From Lentzea tibetensis (GTDB lineage Bacteria; Actinomycetota; Actinomycetes; Mycobacteriales; Pseudonocardiaceae), in contig NZ_VOBR01000009.1 of the NCBI RefSeq assembly GCF_007845675.1, forward strand, positions 1 through 64,000: 64,000 bases of DNA, given 5' to 3'. Shown here in pieces: positions 45,077 to 52,971 of this stretch. The notes under the pieces were generated by a model. It made no database searches and had not been told where the DNA came from. It worked only from the letters and a program-made list of their open reading frames with translations. The position numbers and the translations under genes are program-made. Position 1 is the stretch's first letter; every line of letters starts with the position of its first letter.

Positions 45077-45960
45077 CCACCACGCTTCCGAACCCGGTTG
45101 TGGTCGCACGGGAAGAGCCGTACGTCAAGCCGCGCAACCCCAAGCAGATCCTCGAGTGGATCGGGGTGCACAGCATCGGGCTCGCACTGGGCCTGATCTT
45201 CGCGACGCCCGTGATCTTCGTGCTGCTGACCGCGGTCATGTCCGACGACCAGGCGTTCACCGCCGACCTGTGGCCGCGCGAGTGGCACTGGGAGAACTTC
45301 GTCGAGGTCTTCGAGAAGGCCCCGCTGCTGCGCTACCTGTTCAACAGCCTGCTGTACTCGCTGCTCGCGACGTTCGGCATGCTGCTCTCGTCGATCCCGG
45401 CGGCCTACGCGCTGGCGAAGCTGAAGTGGCGCGGGTCGAACGTGGCGTTCATGCTCGTCATCGGCGCCATGATGCTGCCGCCGCAGGTCGTCGCGGTCCC
45501 GCTGTACGACACGTGGTCGTCGCTCGGGCTCACCGGCACGCTGTGGCCGTTGATCGTGCCGTACTTCCTGTTCGACGCGTTCAGCATCTTCCTGTTGCGC
45601 CAGTTCATGCTCACGATCCCGCAGTCCTACGTGGACGCCGCGCGGGTCGACGGCTGCTCGGAGTTCCAGGCGCTGACGCGGATCATCGTGCCGATGGCCC
45701 GTCCCGGCATCGCGGCGACCGCGCTGTTCTGCTTCCTCTTCACCTGGAACGACTACTTCGGCCCGCTGCTCTACACCAGCGAGGTCAAGGACCAGTGGAC
45801 GTTGTCGCTGGCGCTGGCCTCGTTCAAGGGCATGCACTTCGTGCAGTGGAACTCGGCGATGGCCGTGACCCTGCTGGCGATGCTCCCAGCCGTCGTGTTG
45901 TTCATCTTCGCGCAGCGCTCGTTCGTCAAGGGAATCACGTTCACAGGAGTCAAGGGATGA
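45073..45960 (+). CDS. Sugar ABC permease (MalG type)
   Basis: A 295-residue permease, partner of the preceding gene. EAA loop: DAARVDGCSEFQALTRIIVPMARPG. ATG at 45073 and a stop overlapping the GH4 gene. Like dasABC, this importer has no ATPase gene beside it, so a shared MsiK-type ATPase is expected. Confidence 0.9.
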   Translation: MTTTLPNPVVVAREEPYVKPRNPKQILEWIGVHSIGLALGLIFATPVIFVLLTAVMSDDQAFTADLWPREWHWENFVEVFEKAPLLRYLFNSLLYSLLATFGMLLSSIPAAYALAKLKWRGSNVAFMLVIGAMMLPPQVVAVPLYDTWSSLGLTGTLWPLIVPYFLFDAFSIFLLRQFMLTIPQSYVDAARVDGCSEFQALTRIIVPMARPGIAATALFCFLFTWNDYFGPLLYTSEVKDQWTLSLALASFKGMHFVQWNSAMAVTLLAMLPAVVLFIFAQRSFVKGITFTGVKG

Positions 45961-47225
45961 AACTCACCGTCGTCGGTGGCGGGTCCACCTACACGCCCGA
46001 GCTGATCGACGGCATCGCGGGCCGTCGCACCAGCCTCGCGGTGGACGAGATCGTCCTCGTGGATCCCGACGAGCACCGCCTGTCGATCATCGGACCGTTC
46101 TGCCAGCGCCTGCTCTCGCACGCCGGTCATCCGGCGAAGATCCGCACCACCACGTCGCTCGAACAGGGCGTCGAGGGTGCCTCCGCGGTGCTGCTGCAGC
46201 TGCGCGTCGGTGGTCAGCAGGCTCGCGCGTCGGACGAGACGTTCCCGCTGACCTGCGGCTGCGTCGGCCAGGAGACCACCGGTGCCGGTGGTCTCGCGAA
46301 GGCGCTGCGCACCGTGCCCGTGGTGCTGGACATCGCGGACAAGGTGCGCGCGCTGGCCGGTGAGAACACCTGGATCGTCAACTTCACCAACCCGGTCGGC
46401 ATCGTCACCCGCGCCCTGCTCGAGGCGGGCCACCGCGCGGTCGGCCTGTGCAACGTGGCGATCACGTTCCAGCGCTGGACCTCCGGCCTGCTGGGCGTCG
46501 AGCCGGACTCGGTGGTGCTCGACCACGTCGGCCTGAACCACCTGTCGTGGGAACGGGGCGTGCTCGTCGACGGCGTCGACCGCCTGCCGGAGCTGCTGGC
46601 GCAGCACTCGGAGGGCCTGGCCGAGCACATCGGCATCGACGGCTCGCTGATGCAGCGCCTCGGCATGGTGCCGTCTTACTACCTGAACTACTTCTACAAC
46701 CACGACGCGGTCGTGAAGAAGCAGCAGACCGAGGTCCCGCGCGCCGAGGTCGTCGCGGCGGTGGAGAAGGACCTGCTGGACATCTACAGCGACCCCAAGG
46801 TCGTCACGAAGCCGGAGCAGCTCTCCCAGCGCGGCGGCGCGTACTACTCGGAGGCGGCGGTGCAGCTGGTGCACGCCCTCACCGGTGGTGCGGGCGCCGA
46901 ACGGCACGTGGTGAACGTGCGCAACGGCGGCACGCTGCCGTTCCTGCCGGACGACGCGGTGATCGAGGTCCCGGCCACGGTCACGGCGTCCGGCGCGGTG
47001 GCACTGCCGCAGCGCCCGGTGGAGCCGTCCATCTCCGGACTGATCTCGCACGTGACGAGCTACGAGTACCTGGCGCTGGAAGCGGCGATCCACGGTGGCC
47101 GGGACCGCGTTGCCAACGCGCTGCTCGCACACCCGCTGATCGGCCAGCACGCCATCGCAGACCAGCTGGCCGACGAGCTGATCGCGCAGAACCGCGATCT
47201 GCTGCCGTGGGTGAAGGGAGCTTGA
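45957..47225 (+). CDS. GH4 6-phospho-beta-glucosidase-like enzyme
   Basis: A 422-residue family 4 glycosidase, NAD+- and metal-dependent. The Rossmann motif VVGGGSTYTPELIDGI opens the protein; CGCVGQETTGAGGLAKALR, the metal cysteine in GLCNVAITF, and LNHLSW with the metal His follow. The usual proline after CNV is Ala. GH4 enzymes of this group act on 6-phosphorylated beta-glucosides. Since the importer is ABC type, phosphorylation must come from the kinase next door rather than from a PTS. Confidence 0.9.
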   Translation: MKLTVVGGGSTYTPELIDGIAGRRTSLAVDEIVLVDPDEHRLSIIGPFCQRLLSHAGHPAKIRTTTSLEQGVEGASAVLLQLRVGGQQARASDETFPLTCGCVGQETTGAGGLAKALRTVPVVLDIADKVRALAGENTWIVNFTNPVGIVTRALLEAGHRAVGLCNVAITFQRWTSGLLGVEPDSVVLDHVGLNHLSWERGVLVDGVDRLPELLAQHSEGLAEHIGIDGSLMQRLGMVPSYYLNYFYNHDAVVKKQQTEVPRAEVVAAVEKDLLDIYSDPKVVTKPEQLSQRGGAYYSEAAVQLVHALTGGAGAERHVVNVRNGGTLPFLPDDAVIEVPATVTASGAVALPQRPVEPSISGLISHVTSYEYLALEAAIHGGRDRVANALLAHPLIGQHAIADQLADELIAQNRDLLPWVKGA

Positions 47226-47229
47226 TTCA

Positions 47230-48249
47230 ATGACGGACCGGGTGCTCGCGATCGACGGCGGGAACAGCAAGACAGCCGTGCTGCTGGTCGACTCCGACGG
47301 CAAGGTGCTCGCGCAGGTGCGCGGACCAGGCGCCTCGCCTCAGGTCGTCGGCCTGCAGAAGGGCCTTGACGTGTTCGAGGGTTTGGCACGTGAGGCCGCG
47401 GCGCTGGCTGGGCTCTCCCCCGACGAGCCGATCGCCCGGCACACCGCGGCGTACCTCGCAGGCGCCGACCTGCCGCGCGAGGAAGAGGACCTGACGCAGG
47501 CGATCTCCGAGCGCGGCTGGTCGACCAGCACGTTCGTCGGCAACGACACGTTCGCCCTGCTGCGCGCGGGCACCACGAACGGCATCGGTGTCGCGGTCGT
47601 CTGCGGCGCGGGCATCAACGCCGTCGGTGTCGCCCGCGACGGCCGCACGCACCGCTTCCCCGCGCTGGGCCAGATCTCGGGCGACTGGGGCGGCGGCGGT
47701 CACCTCGGCAGCGAGGCGCTGTGGCTGGCCGTGCGCGCGGAGGACGGCCGCGGCAAGCCGACCGAGCTGCTGCCCGCGCTGATCGAGCACTACGGCGTCA
47801 CGTCGATCGCGCAGGCCGTGGAGAAGCTGCACTTCGAGGAGATCGAGTTCGACCCGCACGCCCTGTGCCCGTTGCTCTTCGACGTGGCCGCGCGCGGGGA
47901 CGAGGTCGCGCAGGCGGTCGTCGACCGGCTGATCGAGGAGATCACGTTGCTCTCCACGGTGTCGTTGCAGCGCCTCGACCTGGCCGACGAGGCCGTGGAC
48001 GTGGTGCTCGGCGGCGGCGTCATGACGGGCACCGGCGAGACCGTGCTCGGCGAGGTCCGGCGACGGGTGCTCGAAGTGGCTCCGCTGGCCCAGGTCCGGG
48101 TCGTCGACCTGCCGCCCGTGGTCGGCGCCGCTCTGCTGGGCCTCGACACCATCGGTGCTTCTCCGGCCGCGGAGCTGCGCCTGCGTTCTGCTTACGACGA
48201 GCGGGTTCCACCTGCCAGCAGCGGAATCGGTATCGCTGCGGGTTCATAA
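47230..48249 (+). CDS. BadF/BadG-family sugar kinase
   Basis: A 339-residue ASKHA kinase of the GlcNAc-kinase/BadF class. Motifs are LAIDGGNSKTAVLLVD (phosphate 1), VCGAGINAVG and GDWGGGGHLGSEALWLA, and VLGGGVMTGTG (adenosine). It starts 4 bp after the GH4 gene. It probably phosphorylates the imported sugar or disaccharide before or after GH4 cleavage. Its stop TAA is the start of the repeat region that follows. Confidence 0.85.
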   Translation: MTDRVLAIDGGNSKTAVLLVDSDGKVLAQVRGPGASPQVVGLQKGLDVFEGLAREAAALAGLSPDEPIARHTAAYLAGADLPREEEDLTQAISERGWSTSTFVGNDTFALLRAGTTNGIGVAVVCGAGINAVGVARDGRTHRFPALGQISGDWGGGGHLGSEALWLAVRAEDGRGKPTELLPALIEHYGVTSIAQAVEKLHFEEIEFDPHALCPLLFDVAARGDEVAQAVVDRLIEEITLLSTVSLQRLDLADEAVDVVLGGGVMTGTGETVLGEVRRRVLEVAPLAQVRVVDLPPVVGAALLGLDTIGASPAAELRLRSAYDERVPPASSGIGIAAGS

Positions 48250-48345
48250 CTCCACACAGACCCCGTTGGCAAAGGCGTCGAACACAGCGGTAGATCGGCG
48301 GCGGCGCCCCGGCCAACAAACCACAACTCCACACAGACCCCGTTG
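48248..48345. repeat. 21-bp direct repeat and degenerate first hairpin unit
   Basis: The 21-bp segments 48248-48268 and 48325-48345 are identical (core CTCCACACAGACCCCGTTG) and 77 bp apart. Between them the loop TAGATCGGCGGCGGCG occurs at 48291-48306, followed by CCCCGGCCAAC, but the left arm is not complementary beyond GTTGGC (48265-48270). This looks like a broken or variant unit of the array that follows. Confidence 0.8.
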
Positions 48346-48535
48346 CGAGGGGTAGATCGGCGGCGGCGCCCCTCGCAACGGTCCCAACCCCACTATCCGG
48401 AGTTGATCGGCGGCGGCGCTCCGGATAGTGGTTCCAACCCCGCTACCAGGGGTAGATCGGCGGCGGCGCCCCTGGTAGCGGTCCCAACCCCGTCACGGGG
48501 GGAACTGATCGGCGGCGGCGTTCCCCCTGTGACGG
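48340..48535 (+). repeat. Array of four covarying-stem hairpins, 50-bp period
   Basis: Hairpin stems start at 48340, 48390, 48440 and 48490. Arms pair as 48340-48352 with 48369-48381, 48390-48402 with 48419-48431, 48440-48452 with 48469-48481 (13 bp each, perfect), and 48490-48504 with 48521-48535 (15 bp, one G.T pair at 48497/48528). Arm sequences differ between hairpins, but the 16-nt loop ends in GATCGGCGGCGGCG in all four. Units are joined by TCCCAACC or a close variant (TTCCAACC). No gene spans it on convincing grounds. Function unknown; a structured 3' RNA of the sugar operon is one reading. Confidence 0.95.
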
Positions 48536-48543
48536 TCCCAACG

Positions 48544-48586
48544 CCCCCGGAACGGCATCACGCGCCGATGTCGCTCCGGGGGTTTT
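48544..48586 (+). terminator. Terminator after the hairpin array
   Basis: CCCCCGGA (48544-48551) pairs with TCCGGGGG (48575-48582), followed by TTTT. It would end the plus-strand sugar operon after the hairpin array. It overlaps the last codons of the minus-strand gene. Confidence 0.75.
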
Positions 48587-49046
48587 CGCTTGCCGAAGAA
48601 GGAATGTCCGCGCTGGGGGCGCTGGTGCTCAACGTCGGCAGCGTCGGCAGCGGGACGGCCGTCGTCCGCGCGACGCTGACCTCGGGCGTCGCCTCCGGCG
48701 TCACGACGGGCTTCGACCTGGGGGGCGCGCTGGTCGTCACCGCGGACGGGCGCGGCCGCGAAGAGCTCGATGACGGCGCGTTGTACTCCATGGGAGGATC
48801 GTCGCCACCTATGTTCGTGATCGCGGGTTCGGCCGCGGGCTCACGGACGTCCTCGACCGGCGAAGGCCCCGGACCGGTGCCGAGCACCACCCCGACGACG
48901 AGTCCGAGCAGCAGTAGAACAGCGCCGATGGACGTCATGGGCAGCGGCAGACCGGGTCGCACGGCGGGCACGCTACTGGCGGTATGAGACGAAAAACCCG
49001 ATTCTCCGGACTGTATCGCTAGATCGAGTGGTAATTCGTTCGTCAC
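48558..49046 (-). CDS. Hypothetical single-pass membrane protein
   Basis: A 162-residue protein with one hydrophobic segment (about 37-57, MTSIGAVLLLLGLVVGVVLG) and a long Pro/Ser/Thr-rich tail likely outside the cell. No family recognised. GTG at 49046 has no clear Shine-Dalgarno sequence. The divergent gap to the SGNH gene contains CACCTAC and GTAGGTG as widely spaced inverted copies (49044 and 49087). Confidence 0.6.
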   Translation of the reverse strand: MTNELPLDLAIQSGESGFSSHTASSVPAVRPGLPLPMTSIGAVLLLLGLVVGVVLGTGPGPSPVEDVREPAAEPAITNIGGDDPPMEYNAPSSSSSRPRPSAVTTSAPPRSKPVVTPEATPEVSVARTTAVPLPTLPTLSTSAPSADIPSSASENPRSDIGA

Positions 49047-49140
49047 CTACAGCGACGAAACCTACGATGCCGTAACCGACGGTGGCGTAGGTGGCACGTG
49101 GACATGCATGCTGTCTAGCCGTTGGAGGAGGGGGACTGCT

Positions 49141-49944
49141 GTGCTGCGCTGGAGAAGCCTGGTTGCTGTCGGTGACAGCTTCACGGAGGGGATGGACGAC
49201 CCCGGACCCGGCGACACGTTCGTCGGCTGGGCCGATCGGCTCGCGACGCTGCTCGCGGCCGAGGCGCCGGACTTCCGGTACGCGAACCTCGCGATCCGGG
49301 GCAAGATGCTGCCGGAGATCATCGAGCAGCAGGTGCCGCTGGCGGCGTCGCTCAAACCGGATCTCGTGACGTTCTGCGGCGGCGGCAACGACATCATGGT
49401 CCCGAACAGCGACCCGGACGCTCTCGCCGAGCAGTACGAGGTGGCGGTCGCGGACCTGCGCGCGGCCGGGTGCGACGTGGTGATCTTCACCGGGTTCGAC
49501 ACCAGGAGCACGCCGCTGCTGAGGTCGTTGCGCGGCAAGGTCGCGATCTACAACTCGCACCTGTGGTCGATCTCCGAGCGGTACCACTGCCACATGGTCG
49601 ACCTGTGGTCCATGCACGTGCTGCAGGACCGCCGCGCGTGGAGCGAGGACCGGCTGCACCTCTCGCCGGAAGGCCATCGGCGGGTCGCGCTGCGGGTGGC
49701 GAAGGCGTTGGGGCTCGCCAACGACGGGGAGTGGAACGCGCCGTGGCCCGCCGCCGAGGAGGCGGAGTGGATGACGCAGCGCCGCCAGGACCTCAGGTGG
49801 GCGCGCGAGCACGTGGTGCCGTGGATCGGCAGGCTGCTGCGCGGTGAGTCGATGGGCGACGGTCTCGCGCCGAAGCGCCCCGAGCTGCTGCCCATCGCGC
49901 GGATGCCGGAGGACGACCGGAGCCTGACGAAGGAGAAGGGCTGA
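49141..49944 (+). CDS. SGNH/GDSL family hydrolase
   Basis: A 267-residue esterase/lipase-like enzyme. Blocks are GDSFTEGMDD (Ser, block I), Gly in ANLAIRGKM (II), GGGNDIM (Asn, III) and DRLHLSPEGH with the Asp/His pair (V). There is no signal peptide, so it acts inside the cell. GTG at 49141 follows GGAGGAGGGGG. Substrate unknown; the C-terminal extension (about 60 residues) is found in actinobacterial members. Confidence 0.9.
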   Translation: MLRWRSLVAVGDSFTEGMDDPGPGDTFVGWADRLATLLAAEAPDFRYANLAIRGKMLPEIIEQQVPLAASLKPDLVTFCGGGNDIMVPNSDPDALAEQYEVAVADLRAAGCDVVIFTGFDTRSTPLLRSLRGKVAIYNSHLWSISERYHCHMVDLWSMHVLQDRRAWSEDRLHLSPEGHRRVALRVAKALGLANDGEWNAPWPAAEEAEWMTQRRQDLRWAREHVVPWIGRLLRGESMGDGLAPKRPELLPIARMPEDDRSLTKEKG

Positions 49945-49977
49945 CCGGCACTCTCCCCCGAATGCCGGTCAGCCCTT
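49938..49977. terminator. Terminator between SGNH and AfsR-like genes
   Basis: GGGCTGACCGGCA (49938-49950) pairs perfectly with TGCCGGTCAGCCC (49963-49975). It begins within the SGNH stop region and separates it from the convergent regulator. Confidence 0.85.
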
Positions 49978-50091
49978 CCGTTCGGTGGCCTACCCCCTCG
50001 TTCCCCCTTCAGCCACCAGGACACCGATCACCAGGTGATCCGTGCCCAGCACCAACCTGCCACGATCTGACGCGACCTCACTAAACACCGG

Positions 50092-52866
50092 CTAAACATC
50101 GGAGCTCAGCGATTCCAGGATCGCCCTGACCTCGGCCGCACGTCGCGAGTTGACCTGCTCGTACAGCCGCAGCGCCTCGACGAGCTCGGCCGTCGCCGCC
50201 ACCCGTTCGGCCCTGCGCACCAGCACACCGCCGAGCACGTGCCGCCCGAAAGCCTCGTACAGCGTCATTCCGCCCGCCGACGCCAGCTCGATGCCGGTGC
50301 GCGCGTACTCCTCGGCCTCGTCCAGCCGTCCCAGCTCGAGGTACAGCTCGGCGAGGTTGTCGATGCCGCACACGTACGACGCCTGGTCGCCGCTGCGGTG
50401 GTAGATCTCGACCGCCTGGAACTGGTGGCGCACAGCGGTTTCCTGCCGTCCCATGGCCTGCTCGACCTGCGCGACGTTGTTCAGCCCGTGCGCCTCGCCG
50501 ACGAGGTCGCCCTCGCGTTTGGCCAGTTCGACGGACTCCCAGAAGTGCAGCAGCGCCTCGTCGTGGTGGCGCAGGCGGAACAGCACGTCCGCGAGCTGGG
50601 CGAGCGTCAGCACCAGGTACCGGCGCTCCCCCAGCTCGGTCGCGATCCGGTGCGCACGACGAGCGTCCGGCAGCAGGACGGGCCTGCCCATCCGCGCGTT
50701 CGTCGTGTACGCCGTGTCCAGCATCAGCACCTGGCCGAGGAGGCTCCCCGTCACCTCGGCCGACGCCGTGCCGAACCCGACGAGCGCGATCCACTCCCCG
50801 GTGAGCGCGCGCACGGTCGCGTAGTTGTGCACCAGCCGAACCAGCTGCCACACCTGGTCGTGCAGTCCCTCCTCGGCCGCCGCGTGCACGATCGCCACGA
50901 GGTTCGGCCACTCCTGGTCGAACCAGGTGAGCGCGCGTTTCGGCGTCGCCACCGACGGCAGCGCGGTGCACCCGTTGTCCCGCAACGCGAAGTCCAGCCC
51001 GTCGCGGGCCGGCCTGATCGCCGTGCGGACGTGGTCGCACGCCACGAGGTAGTAGTTCACCAGGCGGCGCAACGCCTGCGGGTCCGACGGCGTGATCCCG
51101 TTGACGTACAACCGGACCAGCTCGTGCATCGCGTAGCCGTCCGGCCACGGTTCGATCAGCAGGTTCACGTCGACGAGCTGCGATAATCGGCGCCGGGCCG
51201 AGTCGAGCGGGGTGCGGACGAGCGCGGCCACCGCGTGCGGCGACACCCACCGTCCTGGTGCGCGGCCCACCGTGCGGAACACCTCCCCGAGCTCCTCCGG
51301 CAGGCCGCGACAGGAGAGGTCGAGCGCACGCCGCACGCCGACCTCGGACTCGGGCAGCTCCAGCGAGCGGAGCCTGGTGCCGTCCTCGGCGAGCTCACCG
51401 ATCAGGTCCTCGACCGTCCACTCAGGACTGATCACCAGCTTCGCCGCGGCCACCCTCAGCGCGAGCGGAAGACATCCGCACAGCTCGGCGAGCTTGCGGC
51501 TCGCCGCCGGATCATCCGCGGACAACGGCCTCCCCAGCACGTCGTCCACGAGCCGCACCGCGCTGTCCTCGTCGAGCACGCCGAGCCCGCGGATGCGGGC
51601 GCTGTTGCTGACGACCAGCCCTTCCAACCGGCGGCGCGAGGTGACCAGCACCAGCGAGCCGGATCCGGGCGGCAGCAACGCCTGGCACTGCTCCACGTTC
51701 ACCGCGTCGTCCAGCACCACCAGCACCCGCCTGCGGGCGAGCAGCGAGCGGTACAGGCCGACCCGGTCCTCCTCCTGCACGGGCACGCCGTCGGCAGGAA
51801 CCCCCAGTGCCACCAGGAACCTGGTGAGCACCTCCCCCGGTTCCGCCGAGCCGAGCTCCGCGTACAGCACTCCGTGCGGGAACTTCTCCGCGTGCTCGTG
51901 CCCCCACGTGATCGCGAGCGCGCTCTTGCCGACACCGGGCGGACCGGTGAGCACCGCGACCGTCGTCGCGGTCAGGTTCCTGCTGTCGCACAGGTCGTCG
52001 AGCCACCTGCCGTCCTCGCCGCGGCCGTACAGCCGGGACGCGGACGCGGGCAGCAGCGCCGGGACGACGATGCCCGCGCGCGGTGCGACGGTGCGCGTCT
52101 CGGCCGCGCCGATCACGCTCAGCGCCGGGTCGTCCTGGAGCACCTGCTTGTGCAGCATGCGCAGCTCGGGGCCGGGGTCGATGCCCAGCTCCTCGACGGC
52201 GCGGCGGTGGAACCGCTGGTAGGCCTCCAGCGCGTCGGCGCGCTGACCGGACCGGTAGAGCGCGCGCATGCTGTGCGCCACCATGCGTTCCCGGAACGGG
52301 TACTCGGTGCACAGCTGGCGCAGCTCGCCGACCAGCTCGAGGTGGCGGCCCAGCTCCAGCTCGGCGTCGATGCGCTCCTCGATCGCGGACAGCCGCAGCT
52401 CGTCGAGGTCGGTCGTGATCGGGTCGCCGGGCACGTCGGTGAGCACCGGGCCGCGCCACAGGCCGAGCGCCTCGCGCAGCAGCCCCGCCCGGATCGCGGC
52501 GGGCTTCCCCCGTGCCGACGCGACGAGCTGGCGGGCCCGGTGCTGGTCGAGCCGCCACGGGTCGACGGACAGCTCGTATCCCGGTGGCGTGGTGCGGATG
52601 GTCGCGGAGCCGGTCGGGTCGGCCTCCTCCAGCACCTTGCGCAGCTTGGACACGTAGCCGTGCACGATCGTCCGAGCGGTGGCGGGCGGGGCGTCGCCCC
52701 ACAGCGAGTCCACGATGTCGTCGATCGCCACCGGCCGGTTGGCACCGACGACGAGCATCGCGAGCAGTCCGCGCATGCCCTTGCGGCCGAGCTGAATCGG
52801 ACTGCCGTCGGCGAGGACCTGCAGGGGGCCCAGCACGCCGAACTCCAGACCGGTTTTGCTCCGCAT
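50092..52866 (-). CDS. AfsR/SARP family regulator with NB-ARC and TPR domains
   Basis: A 924-residue signalling regulator. Domains in order: OmpR-like winged helix (about 8-98), BTAD helical domain (about 105-245), an NB-ARC ATPase with Walker A GPPGVGKS (308-315) and Walker B VLVVLDD, and C-terminal TPR-like repeats (about 640-900). This is the AfsR architecture, which activates secondary-metabolite genes in response to signals and phosphorylation. ATG at 52866 with GGGGAGGAGC upstream; GTG at 52878 is an alternative. No biosynthetic cluster is nearby, so it may act at a distance. Confidence 0.9.
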   Translation of the reverse strand: MRSKTGLEFGVLGPLQVLADGSPIQLGRKGMRGLLAMLVVGANRPVAIDDIVDSLWGDAPPATARTIVHGYVSKLRKVLEEADPTGSATIRTTPPGYELSVDPWRLDQHRARQLVASARGKPAAIRAGLLREALGLWRGPVLTDVPGDPITTDLDELRLSAIEERIDAELELGRHLELVGELRQLCTEYPFRERMVAHSMRALYRSGQRADALEAYQRFHRRAVEELGIDPGPELRMLHKQVLQDDPALSVIGAAETRTVAPRAGIVVPALLPASASRLYGRGEDGRWLDDLCDSRNLTATTVAVLTGPPGVGKSALAITWGHEHAEKFPHGVLYAELGSAEPGEVLTRFLVALGVPADGVPVQEEDRVGLYRSLLARRRVLVVLDDAVNVEQCQALLPPGSGSLVLVTSRRRLEGLVVSNSARIRGLGVLDEDSAVRLVDDVLGRPLSADDPAASRKLAELCGCLPLALRVAAAKLVISPEWTVEDLIGELAEDGTRLRSLELPESEVGVRRALDLSCRGLPEELGEVFRTVGRAPGRWVSPHAVAALVRTPLDSARRRLSQLVDVNLLIEPWPDGYAMHELVRLYVNGITPSDPQALRRLVNYYLVACDHVRTAIRPARDGLDFALRDNGCTALPSVATPKRALTWFDQEWPNLVAIVHAAAEEGLHDQVWQLVRLVHNYATVRALTGEWIALVGFGTASAEVTGSLLGQVLMLDTAYTTNARMGRPVLLPDARRAHRIATELGERRYLVLTLAQLADVLFRLRHHDEALLHFWESVELAKREGDLVGEAHGLNNVAQVEQAMGRQETAVRHQFQAVEIYHRSGDQASYVCGIDNLAELYLELGRLDEAEEYARTGIELASAGGMTLYEAFGRHVLGGVLVRRAERVAATAELVEALRLYEQVNSRRAAEVRAILESLSSDV

Positions 52867-52971
52867 GCTCCTCCCCACTCCGCGTTCTCGATCTCGTCAA
52901 TTGGTCAGGTACGTGAACGGGTCTCGCAGATACACGTTCAGTTGAACTGGTCGGCGCGATAGTGTTCCCCC

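Noticed and set aside
48340-48543. CRISPR array
   Set aside because: The variable segments are self-complementary arms flanking a fixed loop, the invariant parts are short (16 and 8 nt), and no cas genes are near.
48343-48987. A 214-codon open frame over the hairpin array
   Set aside because: It follows the repeat (RRRRP, LIGGGAP) and then runs antisense to the minus-strand membrane protein. Openness comes from GC bias.
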